In this document: positions 22,685 to 25,798 of the stretch, in pieces
Position numbering within the stretch: the stretch's first letter is position 1
Layout of the letters: each line of letters opens with the position of its first letter
Notes under the pieces: model-generated
Database searches by the model: none
The model's input: the letters and a program-made list of their open reading frames with translations, nothing else
Told to the model about the DNA's origin: nothing
Position numbers and translations under genes: made by a program
DNA from: Gemmatimonadota bacterium
GTDB taxonomy: Bacteria > Gemmatimonadota > Gemmatimonadetes > Gemmatimonadales > GWC2-71-9
Assembly (NCBI GenBank): GCA_016180765.1
Contig: JACPAP010000130.1
Span: forward strand, 1-25,798
Length of the DNA: 25,798 nt
Reading direction: 5' to 3'

Positions 22685-23677
22685 ATGTCGCTGCAAGCTG
22701 AAGAGTTACTCGGACGGACCATCGGTCCCTTCACGGTCGAGCGGCTCATCGGCCAGGGCGGATTCGCCTGGGTCTTCGCGGGACGCCGCACCGCGGATGG
22801 CGCGCCCGTGGCCCTCAAGGTCCTGAAGCCGCGCTACGCCGGCGACCAGCCGTTCGAGACCCGTTTCCGGAACGAGGCGCGGGTGGCCTCGGAGCTGCGG
22901 CATCCCAACATCGTGCGGATCCTGGACATCGGGAAGACCGGCGAGGTGACCTACTTCGCGATGGACCTCTATTCCAGCTCGCTCGCGTCCCGACTGGCCC
23001 GGGACGGACCGCCCGCCGAGACGGACCTGCTGCGCATCGCCCGGGACGTGACCAGCGCCCTGGCGTTCGCCCATGCCGGAGGGATCATCCACCGCGACAT
23101 CAAGGTGGACAACATTCTCTTTACCAGCGACGGCACCGCCGTGATCGCCGATTTCGGGATCGCCCGCGCCGTCTCCGGCTATGCCACGGCGACCGGGGTC
23201 AACATGACGATCGGCACGCCGCACTACGTATCGCCGGAGCAGGCCCAGGGGCGTCCGCTGGACGGGCGGAGCGACCTGTACGCCCTCGGCGTCACGCTGT
23301 ACAAGGCCGCCACCGGCGAGCTGCCGTTCCGCTCCAACGACTGGTTCGAGCTGGCCCGGATGCACGTGGAAGACCCTCCCGAGCCGCCCCGGAACCGGCG
23401 GCCCGACCTTTCCAAGCGCGCCGAGCGCATCATCCTCAAGTGTCTGGCCAAGCATCCGGATGACCGGTATGCCTCCGCCGAGGAGCTGCTGGCGGAGTTG
23501 GAAGCCATCGCGGAAGTCGGCCGCCGAACCGAGTCCTTCGGTCGAGCCGCGGCGCCTCTCTCCGCGGAAGCACGCCGCGGCCTGCCGCCGGGGCTCAGCC
23601 GGTGGGTGCTCCCGGTCGCGGCGGTGCTCGTGGTGGCGTTGGTGGCGCTGCTCGTGGTGCTGCTCGGCCGGCGATAG
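22685..23677 (+). CDS. Ser/Thr protein kinase (Pkn/Hanks type) with C-terminal membrane anchor
   Basis: The 330-residue product has a complete kinase domain (about 14-275): Gly-rich loop IGQGGFAWVF (22-31), ATP-binding Lys45 in VALKVLK, catalytic HRDIKVDN (136-143, Asp138), DFG at 156-158, activation segment ending GTPHYVSPEQ, and DLYALGVTLYKAATGELPF. A linker (about 275-306) leads to one membrane segment (about 307-327) that ends almost at the C-terminus. No PASTA or other extracellular domain follows, so it is tail-anchored with the kinase in the cytoplasm. The ATG follows a weak ribosome-binding region. It is divergent from rpsO, and substrates cannot be inferred. Confidence 0.93.
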   Translation: MSLQAEELLGRTIGPFTVERLIGQGGFAWVFAGRRTADGAPVALKVLKPRYAGDQPFETRFRNEARVASELRHPNIVRILDIGKTGEVTYFAMDLYSSSLASRLARDGPPAETDLLRIARDVTSALAFAHAGGIIHRDIKVDNILFTSDGTAVIADFGIARAVSGYATATGVNMTIGTPHYVSPEQAQGRPLDGRSDLYALGVTLYKAATGELPFRSNDWFELARMHVEDPPEPPRNRRPDLSKRAERIILKCLAKHPDDRYASAEELLAELEAIAEVGRRTESFGRAAAPLSAEARRGLPPGLSRWVLPVAAVLVVALVALLVVLLGRR

Positions 23678-23701
23678 TTGCCGCAGCCTGCGTGCGCGTG
23701 A

Positions 23702-23787
23702 CTGATCACCGCAGAGAACGCGGAGATTAACAGAGAGTAACCCTCTGCGATCTCTCAGTTGTTCTCTGCGCCCTCTGCGGTAATCAG
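23702..23787. repeat. GCAGAG-type palindrome between convergent genes
   Basis: CTGATCACCGCAGAG (23702-23716) pairs with CTCTGCGGTAATCAG (23773-23787) at 14 of 15 positions, and inner arms extend the pairing imperfectly to about 36 nt per side. The element lies between the kinase and rseP, which converge, so it could serve as a bidirectional terminator. It closely resembles the repeat at 12140-12203 (shared CCGCAGAGAAC core). The rest of 23678-23843 holds no gene. Confidence 0.75.
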
Positions 23788-23843
23788 TTCTGCCGTCATC
23801 TGTGATGCGTGTTCTGCGTTCGCGGCACGTGGGAGAAACCGAC

Positions 23844-25223
23844 CTAGCCCCCGAACAGCCGCAGCACGTCGTTGGTCAGCGCCAGGAGCATGATCGCCAG
23901 CAGCAGCGCCACGCCCACCTGACTCAACCGTATGCGCAGCGCCCGCGAGAGCGGGCGGCCCCGGACCCCTTCGGCCAGCAGGAACAGCAGTCGGCCCCCG
24001 TCCAGCACCGGGATCGGCAGCAGGTTCAAGACCGCGAGGTTGATGGAAAAGAGCGCGATGAACGCCAGGAACGGCTCCAGCCCAACCTGGGCCAGCTGAC
24101 CCGACAGCTGCCCGATGAAAATGGGCCCGCCCAGTTCGCGGGGCGACACGTTGCCCGTGACGAGTCCCTTCACCGCGAACAGGACCAGCCCGGCGTCGGC
24201 CCAGGCACGTCGGGTCGCCTCGCGCACGGCACCCGATAAGCTGTAGCGGACGTGCCGGGGCACGATGTGGGGTCCCACGCCCACCTTTCCCACGACGCGC
24301 CGGCCCCCGGCCACCAGATCCGTGTCCGACTCGGCCGTGGGCACCAGACGCACGGTGAACAGGGAATCCGCGCGCTGCACCACCAGGGTGACCGTGTCGC
24401 CGGCATGGGCCTCCACCACGCGCACCAGATCGTCCCAGTAGCGCACGCTGTCGCCGTTGGCCGCCAGGACCAGGTCCCCGGTGGTGAGCCCGGCCGCCGC
24501 GGCCGGACGCCCGGGCGCCAGGTATCCCAGGCGCGGCGCCCACGCCGGCTTCAGGGCCCGGAACAGGCGCACCCGATCGCCCCCCGGCGTCCCGGGCACC
24601 GACACCAGGACCGGTGACGGGCTGCCCGCGAATTCCAGGCTGAGGCCGCTGGTCGTGGGATCCAGCACGGCGCTCTGCAGGTCGTTCCACGACCCGATGG
24701 TGTCACCGTTGATCCGGACGACGCGCTGCGGGTACGCCACCTCCGCCAGAGCCGTGGCGCCCGCCGGCAGCAGCGCCGAATCCACCGATGCCATCACCGT
24801 CGTCGGATCTTCCCGGCTCCCATATCCGAGCGCGAGCGCGGCGTACAGCCCCCACGCGAACGCCGCGTTCATCAGCACGCCCGCGGTGATGACCAGGATG
24901 CGGGCCCACAACGGCTTGCTCTCGAACTGCTGCTCGGGCGGGAACGCCCGCTGCGCGGGTCCCCCCTCGAGGGCGCGCACCCCGCCGGTCTCGTCCGAGG
25001 TTTCCTCCTCGCTCGCCATCATCACGTACCCGCCCAACGGAAACCAGGACAGGACGTACTCCGTGTCCCCCCGCCGGAACCGGAGCGGGGTGGCGGGCCC
25101 GAAGCCGATGGAGAACCGGATGACGCCGACCCCGGTGGCCTTGGCCGCCAGGAAGTGCCCCACTTCGTGCACGAAGATCACCGCGCCAAGCACCACCACG
25201 GCCGCCGCGATGGTCAGGAGCAC
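23844..25223 (-). CDS. rseP: RIP zinc metalloprotease RseP (site-2 protease family)
   Basis: RseP cleaves membrane-bound substrates inside the bilayer, classically anti-sigma factors. The 459-residue product has HEVGH at 19-23 in the first membrane segment and LSWFPLGGYVMM. Two PDZ-like regions follow (about 150-225 and about 230-300; the second has GYLAPGRPAAAAGLTTGDLVLAANGD). Then come the GNVSPRELGGPIFIG membrane segment, the third zinc-ligand motif NLLPIPVLDGGRLLF, and a final membrane helix. The GTG start overlaps the dxr end by 10 nt. dxr-rseP pairing is common in bacteria. No anti-sigma factor gene is in the window. Confidence 0.95.
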   Translation of the reverse strand: MLLTIAAAVVVLGAVIFVHEVGHFLAAKATGVGVIRFSIGFGPATPLRFRRGDTEYVLSWFPLGGYVMMASEEETSDETGGVRALEGGPAQRAFPPEQQFESKPLWARILVITAGVLMNAAFAWGLYAALALGYGSREDPTTVMASVDSALLPAGATALAEVAYPQRVVRINGDTIGSWNDLQSAVLDPTTSGLSLEFAGSPSPVLVSVPGTPGGDRVRLFRALKPAWAPRLGYLAPGRPAAAAGLTTGDLVLAANGDSVRYWDDLVRVVEAHAGDTVTLVVQRADSLFTVRLVPTAESDTDLVAGGRRVVGKVGVGPHIVPRHVRYSLSGAVREATRRAWADAGLVLFAVKGLVTGNVSPRELGGPIFIGQLSGQLAQVGLEPFLAFIALFSINLAVLNLLPIPVLDGGRLLFLLAEGVRGRPLSRALRIRLSQVGVALLLAIMLLALTNDVLRLFGG

Positions 25224-25798
25224 CTGGCCTCCGCGCGTTCACGCGCCCATCGGTCCGCGGCCAACACGTCCTCCAGCGCCTTCGCCGGCTGAACCTGGTG
25301 AGCCTGGAGGACGGCATCGATGGTCTCGCCGATGGCCCCGAACCGGACCCGGCCGGCCAGGAAGGCCTGCACCGCCACTTCGTTGGCGGCGTTGAACACC
25401 GCCGCTCCGGTCCCACCCTTCCGGCCCGCCGCCACACCGAGATCGAAGGTGGGGAACCTCCCCGGCGCGAGCGGCTCGAAGGTGAGGGGACTCGCCGCAA
25501 CCGGATCGAAGCGCCTGACCCCGTCATCGGGAAGCCGCTCGGGGTGCGTGAGCGCGTACAGAATGGGTAGCTCCATGGACGGGAAGCCCAGCTGCGCCAG
25601 CACCGATCCGTCGGCGAACTCGGTAAGCGCATGGATCACCGACTGGGGGTGCAGCACCACTTCGATCCCGTCGTACGGAAGCCCAAACAGGAAGTGGCCC
25701 TCGATCACTTCCAGCGCTTTGTTGGCCAACGTGGCGCTGTCCACCGTGATCTTGGGGCCCATCCGCCAGGTCGGATGATTGAGCGCCTCCGCCACCGT
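25214..25798 (-). CDS. dxr: 1-deoxy-D-xylulose 5-phosphate reductoisomerase, 3' part
   Basis: Dxr makes 2-C-methyl-D-erythritol 4-phosphate, the committed step of the non-mevalonate isoprenoid pathway. The visible 194 residues are the C-terminal half; the 5' half lies beyond the window edge. Conserved segments are NHPTWRMGPKITVDSATLANKALEVIEGHFLFG (catalytic loop and metal region) and VVLHPQSVIHALTEFADGSVLAQLG. The C-terminal helical domain follows, with FNAANEVAVQAFLAGRVRFGAIGETI. The sequence stays open to the last base, so any start inside the window is false. Confidence 0.95.
   Translation of the reverse strand, partial: TVAEALNHPTWRMGPKITVDSATLANKALEVIEGHFLFGLPYDGIEVVLHPQSVIHALTEFADGSVLAQLGFPSMELPILYALTHPERLPDDGVRRFDPVAASPLTFEPLAPGRFPTFDLGVAAGRKGGTGAAVFNAANEVAVQAFLAGRVRFGAIGETIDAVLQAHQVQPAKALEDVLAADRWARERAEARCS

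Noticed and set aside
1..25798. Mobile element, CRISPR array, prophage, defence or biosynthetic cluster
   Set aside because: No transposase, integrase, direct-repeat array, phage or defence gene is present; every large frame belongs to a known core family.

Overview
The window is a GC-rich bacterial chromosome segment packed with housekeeping genes, nearly all on the minus strand and often overlapping by ATGA or GTGA. High GC, many GTG starts, a short eukaryote/archaeal-type ProS, a Pkn-type kinase and a complete mre/mrd rod-shape cluster point to a deep-branching Gram-negative rod, most like Gemmatimonadota. That assignment is inferred from style and content; no 16S rRNA is present. I see no phage, transposase, CRISPR, toxin-antitoxin or defence genes.

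Layout, left to right. (1) 1-664: a possible 3' end of a plus-strand gene, a long imperfect inverted repeat, and a complete tmRNA gene (ssrA) with a readable 14-residue tag and a candidate promoter. (2) 665-3809: a minus-strand operon dusB - larB - diguanylate cyclase. (3) 3914-4366: a divergent plus-strand PTS IIA (PtsN-like) gene. (4) 4422-12034: minus-strand accD - folC - hisS - proS - lysA - guaA, covering fatty-acid, folate, aminoacyl-tRNA, lysine and GMP synthesis. folC carries an in-frame palindromic insertion and guaA has an internal deletion plus frameshift. (5) 12224-17691: mreB - mreC - mreD - mrdA - rodA, the elongasome cluster. (6) 17746-22577: rpsO - pnp - M16 peptidase - ald. 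(7) 22685-23677: a divergent plus-strand, tail-anchored Ser/Thr kinase. (8) 23844-25798: dxr (cut by the window edge) - rseP.

The genes work as conventional modules: cell elongation (mre/mrd), translation and RNA turnover (rpsO, pnp, ssrA, hisS, proS, dusB), envelope and lipid supply (accD, dxr, rseP), and signalling (GGDEF, EIIA, kinase). The unusual content is mostly in non-coding or recoded sequence: a palindromic element translated within FolC, a damaged guaA, candidate promoters sharing a TAACTT -10 box (two of them almost touching the start codon), a CTG start for folC, alternative hairpins before pnp, and GCAGAG-type intergenic palindromes. I did not find a convincing new multi-gene system.
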